From Gordonia amarae NBRC 15530 (lineage in GTDB: Bacteria > Actinomycetota > Actinomycetes > Mycobacteriales > Mycobacteriaceae), in assembly GCF_000241345.1 (NCBI RefSeq), contig NZ_BAED01000061.1:124001-188000 (forward strand): DNA of 64,000 nucleotides, in the 5' to 3' direction. The position numbers were made by a program, and so were the translations under genes. Each line of letters begins with the position of its first letter. The stretch's first letter is position 1. The notes below the pieces were generated by a model. That model had not been told where the DNA came from. It worked only from the letters and a program-made list of their open reading frames with translations, and did no database searches. Positions 1 to 8,199 of the stretch are shown here, piece by piece.

Positions 1-1204
1 CCGGAATGGCTATCACGGCCCCGACAACCCCGGCCACCAGTGCGGCGACCAGGATCGCCCACCATTGGCCGTCGTCGCCGAAACGGGCGCACACGATCGC
101 ACCGATCGCGGCCAGGGAGATCTGGCACAGCGAGATCTGCCCGGCGAACCCGGCCAGCGGCACGTACGAGAGCGCGATCACGCCGACGGCGAAGATCTGC
201 CCGTAACTCATGATGTCGCTGTCACTGAGGACGGTGGCCAGGATGACGCCGAACAGCACGATCACCGCGGCCAGGAACCAGGTGCCGCGCATCGTCGGCA
301 ACGGCACCGGGCTCAGTTGCCGGTCACGCCCGCGCAGCCGCCCGTGCGGGAACAGCAGCAGCGCCAGCAGCAGCAGGATCGCGGGTGCGGCCAGCCGCAG
401 GCCCGGCAGGTAGTCGTTCTGCGGCAGATAGCCGGCCAGGTAACTCTCCATGCAGCCGACGACGACGGCACCGAGGAATGTCAGCGGCAGGCTCTTGAGA
501 CGACCGAAAATGGCTGCGGCATAAGCACTCACGATCAGCAGCGACAACGAGGTCGCGTCGAGGGCGACGGCCGGGGCGATGAGGATGCCACCGACCGCGG
601 CCAGCTCGATACCCAGAATCCAGGCGATGCGGTTGGCCCGCAACGGATCGGCACCGGTCAGGCCCACCAGCGACCGATCGTCGACGGTGGCCCGCATCTC
701 GGCGCCGGTCCTGGTCTGCAGCAACAGGATCCGCAGACCCACGGCAACGGCGACGGCCACCACCATGGTCAGCGCCTGATGCCAGGTCACGGTGGCCCCG
801 AAGACGTGGAACGGTTCCTTGTCGGCGAAGAACGGGGTCAGCGACCGCGCCTCGGTCGGGTTCCAGATCCAGCGCGCCATCGCCATCAGGCCGCTGAGCA
901 ACGCGACCGTCATGACGAGCTTCTCGGCCTCGCCGAGCGCCTGTGCGGGCCGCATCGCGAGTTCGATGGCGAGCCCGAACAGCGGCGCCCCGATCCCGAG
1001 GATCACCAGCAGCGACAGCCACACCGGCCAGCCCCAGCCCACCGACAGCTGCCAGTACATGAATGCCGAGAACATGCCGGCGGCCCCGTGGGCGAAATTG
1101 AAGACGCCGGTGGTGGTGTAGGTGACGACGAGCCCGCCGCTGATCACAGCGTAGATAGCGGCGGTGCTCAGCCCGACGACACCGTAGGCGAGAAACTGGT
1201 CCAT
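1..1204 (-). CDS. Fused LivH-LivM type ABC transporter permease (partial)
   Basis: Inner-membrane permease of a branched-chain-amino-acid-type (HAAT family) uptake system. The frame reads MDQFLAYGVVGLSTAAIYAV from an ATG at 1204 and stays open for 401 codons to the window edge, so its C-terminus is missing. The first ~290 residues are LivH-like (TTGVFNFAHGAAGMF near the start, then RTRTGAEMRATVDD). A second, LivM-like half then begins (SYVPLAGFAGQISLCQISLA), so one chain carries both permeases that are usually separate. It starts directly after the stop codon of the binding protein (no gap), which implies co-transcription. The family also imports carboxylates, urea and amides; its position beside a catabolic island suggests import of the catabolic substrate, which is inference. 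Confidence 0.88.
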   Translation of the reverse strand, partial: MDQFLAYGVVGLSTAAIYAVISGGLVVTYTTTGVFNFAHGAAGMFSAFMYWQLSVGWGWPVWLSLLVILGIGAPLFGLAIELAMRPAQALGEAEKLVMTVALLSGLMAMARWIWNPTEARSLTPFFADKEPFHVFGATVTWHQALTMVVAVAVAVGLRILLLQTRTGAEMRATVDDRSLVGLTGADPLRANRIAWILGIELAAVGGILIAPAVALDATSLSLLIVSAYAAAIFGRLKSLPLTFLGAVVVGCMESYLAGYLPQNDYLPGLRLAAPAILLLLALLLFPHGRLRGRDRQLSPVPLPTMRGTWFLAAVIVLFGVILATVLSDSDIMSYGQIFAVGVIALSYVPLAGFAGQISLCQISLAAIGAIVCARFGDDGQWWAILVAALVAGVVGAVIAIP

Positions 1205-2638
1205 TTACTTGACGTCGCTCATGCTCTTGCCCACATCCGCGAGTGTCAGACCCTTGCCGTAGCGGCTCTTGTTCGCCATCGGCTTGGGATCGATATCGCA
1301 GCGGTAGGCGCCCTGGTTCGGCTTGAAGTCGGCCGCTTCCCAGCCCTTCGAGGTGACCTTCATGATGTTGAAGCAACCCGAAGGTGCCTCACCGGGCTTG
1401 AGGTTCTGCGCGGCCTGCAGACCGCCCGCGGTCCATGCGGTTTCGGCACCGATCTTCTCGTACAGGCACGACCGGGTCAGCTTGTCACCGCAGGCGGTGG
1501 CCGCCTTGGCGAACACCAGCCAGCCGGAGAACGCGCGCACCGCCGGACCGGAGATCTCAGCACCGGGTGCGTACTTCTTGTACAGCGCCTTGAGCTGTTC
1601 CATCGCCGGCTCGGTGCTCTCCAGCGGCAGGATGCCGCTGAGGTCGACGAGGTTGTTCTGGTAGTCGGCCGACTTGCCGAGGAGCTTGGGGAAGGACGCG
1701 CTGTAGGAGTTGTTGTTGGCGTCGATCCAGTCGAGCTTGTAATTCATACCGGTCAGCACGGCCTCCAGCTTGGACAGTTGCTCGTACTGGCCGTAGAAGA
1801 TCAGGCCCTTGACGCCCTTGTCCTTGATGGCCTGCGCGTACGGGGTCCAGTCCGAGACTCCGGAGGCCGGGTAGAGGTTGTTGTAGACGAACTTGCCGCC
1901 CGCGGCCTCGGTGGACTCGATCTGCATGTCGCCGAGCACCTTGGTCACCGGCGAGTCGCCGTTGATGATGCCCACCTTCTTCGCCGAGTCCGGGTACGCC
2001 TCGGTGACCAGCCACTTACGGAACTGGTAGTACGGCATGTAACCGAAGGTCTGTGCCGGCGCCGGCTGGATCTGCAGGTCCGAATCGAGCGCGGCCACCT
2101 GCGAGGTCTGTGCCGGGAAGCTCGGCAGCAGGCAGTTCAGCCGGTCCTTGACACCGAGGCCGTCGAGCGCGGCGCCGCCGCCGACGAGGGCGAAGTCCTC
2201 CTTGCATGCCTTCACCATCTCCTGGCGCACGCCCATCAGCTTGGTGTCGCGGATGTTGACCGTGATCTTGCGGCCGGCCACACCCCCGTTGTCGTTGCAC
2301 CAGGACGTGAACACCTTGGCCGCGTCGCCGAATTCGGCCTTCTTGGTGAAGCCGACGTCGGAGAACACGCCGATCTTGATGTCGGTGTCGGTGACACCCT
2401 GCGCGGTGGCGCCCTTGGCCGAGCCCTTGCCGCAGACCTCGCCGAGATCACCGAACGAGCTCGAGACATCGGACGACGACGAGGTGTTGTCTCCGCCGGA
2501 GGCGGTCTCCTCGCTGCCTGAGCCGTCCCGGCCGCCGCAACCGGCCACGAGCAGTGCGCTCGCGGCCACGGCCAGGAACGCCATCGACTTCTTCGATGCC
2601 CCTGCTCTGGGGATCACTGAACTGGGCGATGACTTCAT
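1205..2638 (-). CDS. LivK-type ABC transporter substrate-binding lipoprotein
   Basis: Extracytoplasmic type-I binding protein (Peripla_BP_6/LivK family), 477 residues. The chosen ATG at 2638 follows a GAGGAG ribosome site; it leaves a short basic N-terminus, a hydrophobic signal segment and the lipobox LLVAGC with lipidated Cys34. A Ser/Asp-rich linker follows. The mature part starts with TDTDIKIGVFSDVGF and contains the segment KKVGIINGDSPVT, as expected for a two-lobed type-I fold. A 35-residue upstream extension is possible but would hide the signal peptide. It lies immediately before the fused LivHM permease. Its upstream region holds a near-match to the operator found through the catabolic island (2794-2810), so the transporter may be induced with the degradation genes. 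The ligand is unknown. Confidence 0.9.
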   Translation of the reverse strand: MKSSPSSVIPRAGASKKSMAFLAVAASALLVAGCGGRDGSGSEETASGGDNTSSSSDVSSSFGDLGEVCGKGSAKGATAQGVTDTDIKIGVFSDVGFTKKAEFGDAAKVFTSWCNDNGGVAGRKITVNIRDTKLMGVRQEMVKACKEDFALVGGGAALDGLGVKDRLNCLLPSFPAQTSQVAALDSDLQIQPAPAQTFGYMPYYQFRKWLVTEAYPDSAKKVGIINGDSPVTKVLGDMQIESTEAAGGKFVYNNLYPASGVSDWTPYAQAIKDKGVKGLIFYGQYEQLSKLEAVLTGMNYKLDWIDANNNSYSASFPKLLGKSADYQNNLVDLSGILPLESTEPAMEQLKALYKKYAPGAEISGPAVRAFSGWLVFAKAATACGDKLTRSCLYEKIGAETAWTAGGLQAAQNLKPGEAPSGCFNIMKVTSKGWEAADFKPNQGAYRCDIDPKPMANKSRYGKGLTLADVGKSMSDVK

Positions 2639-2793
2639 GGGGTTCTCTCCTCGCTCCCGGCGCTTCCGGGGTGGCCCAATGGGAGAGCCGAACTTCGGGA
2701 AGGCTGGGCCGTTGCCTTCCGGGCTGTCGCTGGAAGCTGACACCTATTTCGGTCACCTCGACGGCGATCGAGCGATAGCGTCACTCTCACATC

Positions 2794-2810
2794 AGAAAAC
2801 TAGCTTCTCA
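2794..2810. promoter_or_regulatory. Near-match to the GAGAA-N5-TTCTC operator
   Basis: The sequence GAAAA-CTAGC-TTCTC matches the island-wide palindrome GAGAA-N5-TTCTC at 9 of 10 arm positions. It lies about 155 bases upstream of the binding-protein start (2638), in the region where that gene's promoter should be. One arm is imperfect, so it could be a weak site or chance. Confidence 0.4.
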
Positions 2811-2993
2811 CAAACCAAGAATCAACCGGATCAAGAGACTCAGGTCACAGATCGGTGAGGACCAACAGGGAAAACGCTGCTCGGAGGCTACTGCCCCCAC
2901 CCGCCGGCGCCGGCTGTCCACGAAGCCGAAAGACCTCGTTTGCCGAAACGGATTGACTGAACCGGCCAGACATGGAAACTTAGTACTCGTAGA

Positions 2994-3010
2994 TGAGAAT
3001 CAGATTCTCA
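2994..3010. promoter_or_regulatory. Perfect 17-bp palindrome, putative TetR operator
   Basis: TGAGAATCAGATTCTCA is a perfect 8+1+8 inverted repeat. It ends 11 bases before the ATG of the first gene of the ring-attack operon and directly precedes its AGGAGGT ribosome site, so a bound repressor would block transcription. Four more sites in the window have the same GAGAA-N5-TTCTC core (12006, 12814, 16456, 20236). Confidence 0.75.
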
Positions 3011-3021
3011 CAGGAGGTGAC

Positions 3022-3570
3022 ATGAGATTGACCCCGCTGCCGGCCGACCGATGGGACGACGACGTCGACGCCGCACTGGCGAGCCTGCTCCCCAGGAGGC
3101 GCCGCAACCCCCAGGGGGCCGGAAACGCCCTGGCCACCATGGTCCGGCATCCGGAACTCACCAAGGCATTCCTGCCGTACAACGTCCACTTACTGTTCGG
3201 CTCCACCCTGACGCCCCGCCATCGCGAGGTCGCGATCCTGCGGGTCGCAGCCCTGGCCGACAGTCCCTACGAGGTCGAACATCACAGCGGCATGGGGCGG
3301 GCCCTGAAGATGACCGACGAGGAGATCTCCGACGCACTCGGCGGCATCGCCGCCGACCCCGCCGAACAGCTCATCCTGCGGGCAGTCGGCGAACTGCACT
3401 CCTCCTCGACGATCTCCGACCAGACCTGGCACGCGCTGTCGGCTCATCTCGATGAACGTCAGCTCATGGATCTTGTCTTCACCGTCGGCGGCTATATGAC
3501 GCTGGCGATGGCCTTCAACACGTTCGGCATCGAGCCGGACCGCGAGCTACAGCCTGAATACGAAAGGTAA
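3022..3570 (+). CDS. Carboxymuconolactone decarboxylase (AhpD-like) family protein
   Basis: A 182-residue protein of the CMD/AhpD fold. The segment LTPRHREVAILRVAALADSPYEVEHH is typical of the family, with a conserved His at the position where AhpD peroxidase members use Cys-x-x-Cys; no CxxC pair is present, so a classical alkylhydroperoxidase role is unlikely. The ATG at 3022 is chosen because AGGAGGTGAC directly precedes it; an upstream in-frame start would place the operator inside the gene. It is the first gene of a rightward operon and ends 5 bases before the Rieske oxygenase. CMD-family proteins of this kind often sit with Rieske oxygenases in actinobacterial catabolic clusters; the exact reaction is not known. 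Confidence 0.82.
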   Translation: MRLTPLPADRWDDDVDAALASLLPRRRRNPQGAGNALATMVRHPELTKAFLPYNVHLLFGSTLTPRHREVAILRVAALADSPYEVEHHSGMGRALKMTDEEISDALGGIAADPAEQLILRAVGELHSSSTISDQTWHALSAHLDERQLMDLVFTVGGYMTLAMAFNTFGIEPDRELQPEYER

Positions 3571-3575
3571 ATCCG

Positions 3576-4847
3576 TTGGCACACTTCCAGAAACCAGCTG
3601 CGGGCAGCTGGACAGAACATTATCCCGATCTGGGCACCGAGCCGGTCGACTACACAGACTCCATCGACCCGGAGTTCTACGAGGCCGAGCGCGAGGGCAT
3701 CTTCAAGAAGACCTGGCTGTACATGGGCCGCGTCGAGAAGCTGCCCAAGGTCGGCAGCTACTTCACCCGTGAGCTGCCGGTGGTCAACACCTCGCTCATC
3801 TTCGTCAAGGGCAAGGACAAGGTCATCCGGTCCTTCCACAACGTGTGCCGGCACCGCGGCAACAAGCTCGTCTGGGACGACTTCCCCAACGAGGAGACCG
3901 CGGGCTCGTGCCGGCAGTTCACCTGCAAGTACCACGCCTGGCGGTACCAGCTCGACGGCGAGCTCACCTACGTGCAGCAGGAGAGCGAGTTCTTCGACCT
4001 CGACAAGAGCCTGTACGGCCTCAAAGAGGTGCGCTGTGAGGTGTGGGAGGGCTTCATCTTCGTCAACTTCGACAACACCGCGGTCTCTCTCACCGATTAC
4101 CTGGGCGGCTACGGCAAGGGCCTGGAGGGGTACCCCTTCCACGAGATGACCGAAACCTACAGCTACCGCGCCGAGATCGGCAGCAACTGGAAGCTGTTCA
4201 TCGACGCCTTCGCCGAGTTCTACCACGCACCGATCCTGCACCAGAAGCAGGCGGTCAAGGACGAGGCCGACAAGCTCATGAAGGTCGGTTTCGAGGCGCT
4301 GCACTACGACCTGCAGAGCCCGCACTCGATGATCTCCTCGTGGGGCGGCATGGCTCCCCCGAAGGACATGAACATGGTCAAGCCCATCGAGCGCGTACTG
4401 CGGTCGGGCCTGTTCGGACCGTGGGACCGTCCCGACATCGAGGGCCTGGACCCGCTGCCCCCGGCCGTCAACCCCGCGGGCGCAAAGCCTTGGGGCGTCG
4501 ATGAATTCGAGTTCTTCCCGAATATGTCGCTGCTCATCTGGGCGCCGGGCTGGTACCTGACCTACACCTACTGGCCCACCGCGGTGGACAAGCACATCTT
4601 CGAGTGCAACCTGTACTTCGTGCCGCCCAAGACCATCCGCGAGCGCCTCGCCCAGGAACTGGCCGCCGTCACGGTCAAGGAGTACGCACTCCAGGACGCC
4701 AACACCCTGGAGGCCACCCAGAAGATGCTGGAAACCCGGACAGTCACCGAGTTCCCGCTCTGCGACCAGGAAATCCTTCTGCGCCACCTGCACAAGATGG
4801 CCGTCGATCACGTTGAGGAGTACCGCAATGCCAGTGTTGCCGGCTGA
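3576..4847 (+). CDS. Rieske non-heme iron oxygenase, alpha (catalytic) subunit
   Basis: A 423-residue ring-hydroxylating oxygenase large subunit. The Rieske [2Fe-2S] ligands are visible as C91-x-H93 (VCRHRGN) and C117-x2-H120 (TCKYHAW). The mononuclear iron site follows as E214-x2-H217-x4-H222 in NWKLFIDAFAEFYHAPILH. It probably starts at TTG 3576, preceded by GAAAGG and 5 bases after the previous stop. No beta subunit is nearby, so it may be an alpha-only (KshA-like) enzyme. Electrons could come from the FAD/2Fe-2S reductase at 20357, which shares the same operator. It presumably hydroxylates the ring of the island's substrate, which the sequence does not identify. Confidence 0.92.
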   Translation: MAHFQKPAAGSWTEHYPDLGTEPVDYTDSIDPEFYEAEREGIFKKTWLYMGRVEKLPKVGSYFTRELPVVNTSLIFVKGKDKVIRSFHNVCRHRGNKLVWDDFPNEETAGSCRQFTCKYHAWRYQLDGELTYVQQESEFFDLDKSLYGLKEVRCEVWEGFIFVNFDNTAVSLTDYLGGYGKGLEGYPFHEMTETYSYRAEIGSNWKLFIDAFAEFYHAPILHQKQAVKDEADKLMKVGFEALHYDLQSPHSMISSWGGMAPPKDMNMVKPIERVLRSGLFGPWDRPDIEGLDPLPPAVNPAGAKPWGVDEFEFFPNMSLLIWAPGWYLTYTYWPTAVDKHIFECNLYFVPPKTIRERLAQELAAVTVKEYALQDANTLEATQKMLETRTVTEFPLCDQEILLRHLHKMAVDHVEEYRNASVAG

Positions 4848-5154
4848 ATTCGCCGATCTCGAGCCCTTCGCCGACTGGGCGCTGGAAACCGAACAGGAAC
4901 GCTACGCCAAGCGGCTGGCCTCCACGATGCCGGAGATGCAGGCGTTCTACGACGCCGCGTTCCCGCGCCTGGCCGACGTCATGGACTACGGCGACCAGTT
5001 CGACCTGCGGGATCTGCCCGAGGATGTGCGCAAGCTCGTGCACCTGATGCAGTCACTGATCATGGTGTCCTTCCCCGTCGAGGTGTGGAAGCAGCCGCGG
5101 GTGCCCGACTCGGGTGCGGCCTGGGCCGAATTGGTCTACGAACCTGTCGTCTGA
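4828..5154 (+). CDS. Small acidic protein coupled to the Rieske oxygenase, unknown function
   Basis: I do not recognise this 108-residue protein. The ATG at 4828 has TTGAGGAG upstream and lies inside the Rieske gene, overlapping its last 20 bases, so the two are probably translationally coupled. It is rich in Asp/Glu and aromatic residues, is predicted helical (LETEQERYAKRLASTMPEMQ, LPEDVRKLVHLMQSL) and has no signal peptide, membrane segment, Cys pair or known motif. Coupling to the oxygenase suggests an accessory or stabilising subunit; that is inference. It is too short and too different in character to be a normal ring-hydroxylase beta subunit. Confidence 0.75.
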   Translation: MPVLPAEFADLEPFADWALETEQERYAKRLASTMPEMQAFYDAAFPRLADVMDYGDQFDLRDLPEDVRKLVHLMQSLIMVSFPVEVWKQPRVPDSGAAWAELVYEPVV

Positions 5155-5184
5155 AGTGCCACAGTCTGAGAAGGACACAGACAG

Positions 5185-6408
5185 ATGCTCATCATCAAGG
5201 CCGCCGGCCTGATCGACGTCGACGCGGGCACCCTGGTCACCCCAGCGGTGCTCCGCGTCGACGGCGATCGCATCGTCGGCGTCAACGACGGTGTCCCCGC
5301 GGGCGATTCCGATGAGGTCATCGACCTCGGGGACAACATCCTGCTGCCCGGACTGATGGACATGGAGGTCAACCTCCTCATGGGCGGGCGCGGTGAGCGT
5401 CCGCCCATGTCGTCGGTCCAGGACGATCCGCCCACCCGCATCCTGCGGGCCGTCGGCAATTCCCGGCGCACCCTGCGCGCCGGATTCACCACGGTCCGCA
5501 ACCTCGGCCTGTTCGTCAAGACCGGCGGCTACCTGCTCGACGTGGCGCTCGGCAAGGCCATCGACAAGGGCTGGATCGACGGACCCCGCATCGTGCCCGC
5601 CGGGCATGCGATCACCCCCACCGGGGGTCACCTCGATCCGACGATGTTCGCCGCCTTCGCACCGGGGATGATGGAACTCACCCTCGAGGAGGGCATCGCC
5701 AACGGTGTCGACGAGGTCCGCAAGGCGGTGCGCTACCAAATCAAGTACGGTGCGCAGCTCATCAAGGTGTGCGTCTCCGGCGGAGTCATGTCGCTCACCG
5801 GATCACCTGGCGCCCAGCACTATTCGTTCGACGAGCTGTGCGCCATCGTCGACGAGGCCCATCGCCGCGGGCTGCGGGTGGCCTCGCACACCCACGGTGC
5901 CGAGGCCGTCAAACAGGCCGTGAAAGCCGGCATCGACTGCATCGAGCACGGCTTCCTCATGGACGACGAGGCGATTCAGATGCTGGTGGACAACGACACG
6001 TTCCTGGTGCCCACCACCCGGCTGGCCGACGCGATGGACACCTCGCACGCCGCTCCCGAACTGCAGGCCAAGGCCGCGGAGATGTTCCCCAAGGCCCGTA
6101 TCTCGGTGAAGAAGGCCTACGACGCCGGGGTCAAGATCGCGGTCGGCACCGACGCACCGGCGATCCCGCACGGCAAGAACGCCGACGAACTCGTCGCGCT
6201 CGTCTCACGCGGGATGTCGAATGCGGCCGTGCTGCGTGCGGCCACCGTCGTGGCGGCCGAACTCATCCAGGTCACCGACCGCGGCCGGCTCGCCGAGGGG
6301 CTGCTGGCCGACATCATCGCCGTTCCCGGCAATCCGCTCGACGACATGACCGTCACCCAGGATGTTCGTTTCGTCATGAAGGGAGGACAGACATATGTCA
6401 ACAAGTGA
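5185..6408 (+). CDS. Amidohydrolase-family protein with a degenerate metal site
   Basis: A 407-residue cyclic-amidohydrolase/imidazolonepropionase-like TIM-barrel protein. The family layout is clear: small beta domain, then LPGLMDMEVNLL where members normally carry LPG-x-D-x-H-x-H; here the two metal-binding histidines are Glu61 and Asn63. Later metal-site elements are retained: the Lys in LIKVCVSGG, His in ASHTHG, His in CIEHGF and Asp in AVGTDAPAIPHG. The C-terminus GLLADIIAVPGNPLDD is typical. Loss of HxH suggests a one-metal enzyme, a non-hydrolytic lyase/isomerase or a changed reaction. It sits 30 bases after the small protein and overlaps the next gene by 14 bases, as part of the ring-attack operon. 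Confidence 0.85.
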   Translation: MLIIKAAGLIDVDAGTLVTPAVLRVDGDRIVGVNDGVPAGDSDEVIDLGDNILLPGLMDMEVNLLMGGRGERPPMSSVQDDPPTRILRAVGNSRRTLRAGFTTVRNLGLFVKTGGYLLDVALGKAIDKGWIDGPRIVPAGHAITPTGGHLDPTMFAAFAPGMMELTLEEGIANGVDEVRKAVRYQIKYGAQLIKVCVSGGVMSLTGSPGAQHYSFDELCAIVDEAHRRGLRVASHTHGAEAVKQAVKAGIDCIEHGFLMDDEAIQMLVDNDTFLVPTTRLADAMDTSHAAPELQAKAAEMFPKARISVKKAYDAGVKIAVGTDAPAIPHGKNADELVALVSRGMSNAAVLRAATVVAAELIQVTDRGRLAEGLLADIIAVPGNPLDDMTVTQDVRFVMKGGQTYVNK

Positions 6409-6844
6409 CAGGACCGACGACATCGTCGAGATCGGGCAACTCCTGGCCAAATACGCCGTGACGATGACCAAATGCGATGTGGAAGGCGTGGTCTCGGTGT
6501 TCACTCCCGACGGCACCTACAGTGCCTTCGGTGACGTGTATCCGCTCGACCAGTTCCCCGCCCTCGTGACCGTGGCTCCTAAGGGCCTGTTCATGACGGG
6601 CGCCCCGTTCATCGAGTTCGGCGAACCCGACGCGGACGGAAGCATCAACGACGCCACCGGAACCCAGCCCTTGCAGTTCGTCGACCACACCCAGACCGAC
6701 ATCCGCATCGGCTACTACAGCGACACCTACCGCCGCACCGACGACGGCTGGCGTCTGGCCACCCGCGCGATGACCTTCATCCGCCGCAACGGCGAACACA
6801 ACTCCGGCCGCCCCCACGTCGTCGACCTCAGCTCAGCCACCTGA
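6395..6844 (+). CDS. NTF2/SnoaL-like domain protein
   Basis: A 149-residue single-domain protein of the NTF2-like (SnoaL_4) alpha+beta cone fold: N-terminal helices (IVEIGQLLAKYAVTMTKCDVEGVVSVFTPDGTY), a variable middle, then the closing strands with YSDTYRRTDDGWRLATRAMTFIRR. The fold serves steroid isomerases, dehydratases, cyclases and small oxygenase subunits. It overlaps the amidohydrolase by 14 bases with an AGGGAGG ribosome site inside that gene. Two roles are plausible: a beta-subunit-like partner of the Rieske enzyme, or an isomerase/dehydratase acting on its product. I cannot choose between them. Confidence 0.82.
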   Translation: MSTSDRTDDIVEIGQLLAKYAVTMTKCDVEGVVSVFTPDGTYSAFGDVYPLDQFPALVTVAPKGLFMTGAPFIEFGEPDADGSINDATGTQPLQFVDHTQTDIRIGYYSDTYRRTDDGWRLATRAMTFIRRNGEHNSGRPHVVDLSSAT

Positions 6845-6860
6845 GTCATGAGCCCGACGT

Positions 6861-7027
6861 CACCGGACCCTTCGAGACGCTGTCGGCTCGCAAGCTCGCG
6901 CGACAGCCCTCAGGGATCAAGAAGGTCAACCGCGACCACACATCTAGAACCCACCCACCCGCGACCACACATCTTGATCCCTGAGGCCGAAGCGACGAAG
7001 GAGCGAGGGTCACGAAGGGTCCGGTGA
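6861..7027. repeat. Dispersed palindromic repeat R1 (two opposed copies)
   Basis: The gap between operon halves holds two opposed copies of a repeat: CACCGGACCCTTCGAGAC...CTCAGGGATCAAGAAG (6870-6923) and its reverse form ATCTTGATCCCTGAGGCCGA...AGGGTCCGGTGA (6971-7027). The motif CGCGACCACACATCT occurs twice between them. Related copies lie at 13695, 17299, 21768, 55040, 57231 and 59026, always between genes. Confidence 0.8.
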
Positions 7028-7068
7028 CACGACAACCTGACGCACCACCCCTGATTCGAGGAACGACC

Positions 7069-8166
7069 ATGCAGCTCGCCCCCGACGAGTTCCGCGCCAA
7101 ACTCGTCTCCTGGCTCGACACCCACGATCTGAGCCCAGGAAACGATCACTCGTTTGACGCGCAGGTAGCCCAGCTCTCCCGCGTTCGAAAAGCCCTGTTC
7201 GACGCGGACTGGATGCGGTACGGCTGGCCGACCGAGGTGGGTGGCCTCGGCGGACCGGCGGTACTGCGGGCAATCCTCGGCGAGGAAGTGGCAACCCGCT
7301 TCCTCGCCGAGCCCGGCATCTACTCGATGATCGAGGTGCTCGCACCGACGATGATCTCCTACGCCCGCCCCGAGCTCGCGGCGCAGATGGTGCCGCGCCT
7401 GCTCGACGGCACCGAACAGTGGTGCCAGGGCTTCTCCGAACCCGGCTCGGGCAGCGATCTGGCGTCCCTGTCGACCCGCGCCGAGCAGCGCGGCGACACC
7501 TGGGTCATCAATGGCCAGAAGGTGTGGACCAGCCTGGCGCAGTACGCATCCCGGTGCGTCCTCCTCACCCGCACGGCCCCCGGCCATGCGGGTATCACCG
7601 CGTTCTTCGTCGACATGGACACCCCAGGTATCACGGTCCGCCCGTTGCGCACGATGCATGACGTCGACGAGTTCGCCGAGGTCTACTTCGACGACGTCGT
7701 CGTCCCCGCAGACCGGATGCTCGGGCAGCCCGGCGACGGCTGGAAGTTGGCGATGGACCTGCTCCCCTACGAGCGATCCACCTGTTTCTGGCACCGCATC
7801 GCCTACCTGCTGGCCACTCTCGACGGTCTGGCCGGAAAGGCCGATGAGGCCGACGATCTCGACCTGGGCGCGGCCTATCTGGCGGTGCACACGGCCCGCT
7901 GCCGGTCGCACATCACCCAGCGCACGCTCGCCGCCACCGGCAAGGTCGGCGCCGAGACCTCCATCGACAAGGTGCTGCTGTCCACCGCCGAGCAGCAGTT
8001 GTTCGACACCTACCGCGACCTGGTGCCCGGAGCCATCGAATGGACCGACCCGGTGCTGCGATCGGAGTACCTGTACTCGAAGGCCGCCACCATCTATGGT
8101 GGCACCGCCGAAATCCAGCGCAACATCATCGCGCGCCGGCTCCTCGGCCTGGGTAAAGAACAGTGA
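7069..8166 (+). CDS. Acyl-CoA dehydrogenase, large-type subunit (pair 1)
   Basis: Flavoprotein of the acyl-CoA dehydrogenase family, 365 residues from the ATG at 7069 (CGAGGAAC upstream). The middle domain carries WCQGFSEPGSGSDLASL and KVWTSLAQY. The C-terminus has YGGTAEIQRNIIARRLLGLG, the FAD-contacting end typical of the family. The next gene is a shorter ACAD-like protein, the arrangement of mycobacterial heterotetrameric steroid and side-chain ACADs (FadE26-27, FadE28-29). It would introduce a 2,3-double bond into a bulky CoA thioester. It follows the NTF2-like gene after a repeat-filled 225-base gap. Confidence 0.9.
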   Translation: MQLAPDEFRAKLVSWLDTHDLSPGNDHSFDAQVAQLSRVRKALFDADWMRYGWPTEVGGLGGPAVLRAILGEEVATRFLAEPGIYSMIEVLAPTMISYARPELAAQMVPRLLDGTEQWCQGFSEPGSGSDLASLSTRAEQRGDTWVINGQKVWTSLAQYASRCVLLTRTAPGHAGITAFFVDMDTPGITVRPLRTMHDVDEFAEVYFDDVVVPADRMLGQPGDGWKLAMDLLPYERSTCFWHRIAYLLATLDGLAGKADEADDLDLGAAYLAVHTARCRSHITQRTLAATGKVGAETSIDKVLLSTAEQQLFDTYRDLVPGAIEWTDPVLRSEYLYSKAATIYGGTAEIQRNIIARRLLGLGKEQ

Positions 8167-8199
8167 CGGGTAACGAATCATGATGGGAAAGGACTCGTA

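Larger units (their letters stand above)
2639..3021. other. Divergent promoter region, no gene
   Basis: These 383 bases separate the leftward binding-protein gene from the rightward ring-attack operon. I see no credible coding frame. It contains two operator-like palindromes (2794-2810 and 2994-3010) and should hold promoters in both directions. Confidence 0.7.

Noticed and set aside
65-2521. Very long plus-strand open frame (818 codons) opposite the transporter genes
   Set aside because: It is antisense to LivHM and LivK, has a low-complexity Arg/Gln/Gly/Asp composition with no domain, and only reflects high-GC third-position bias.
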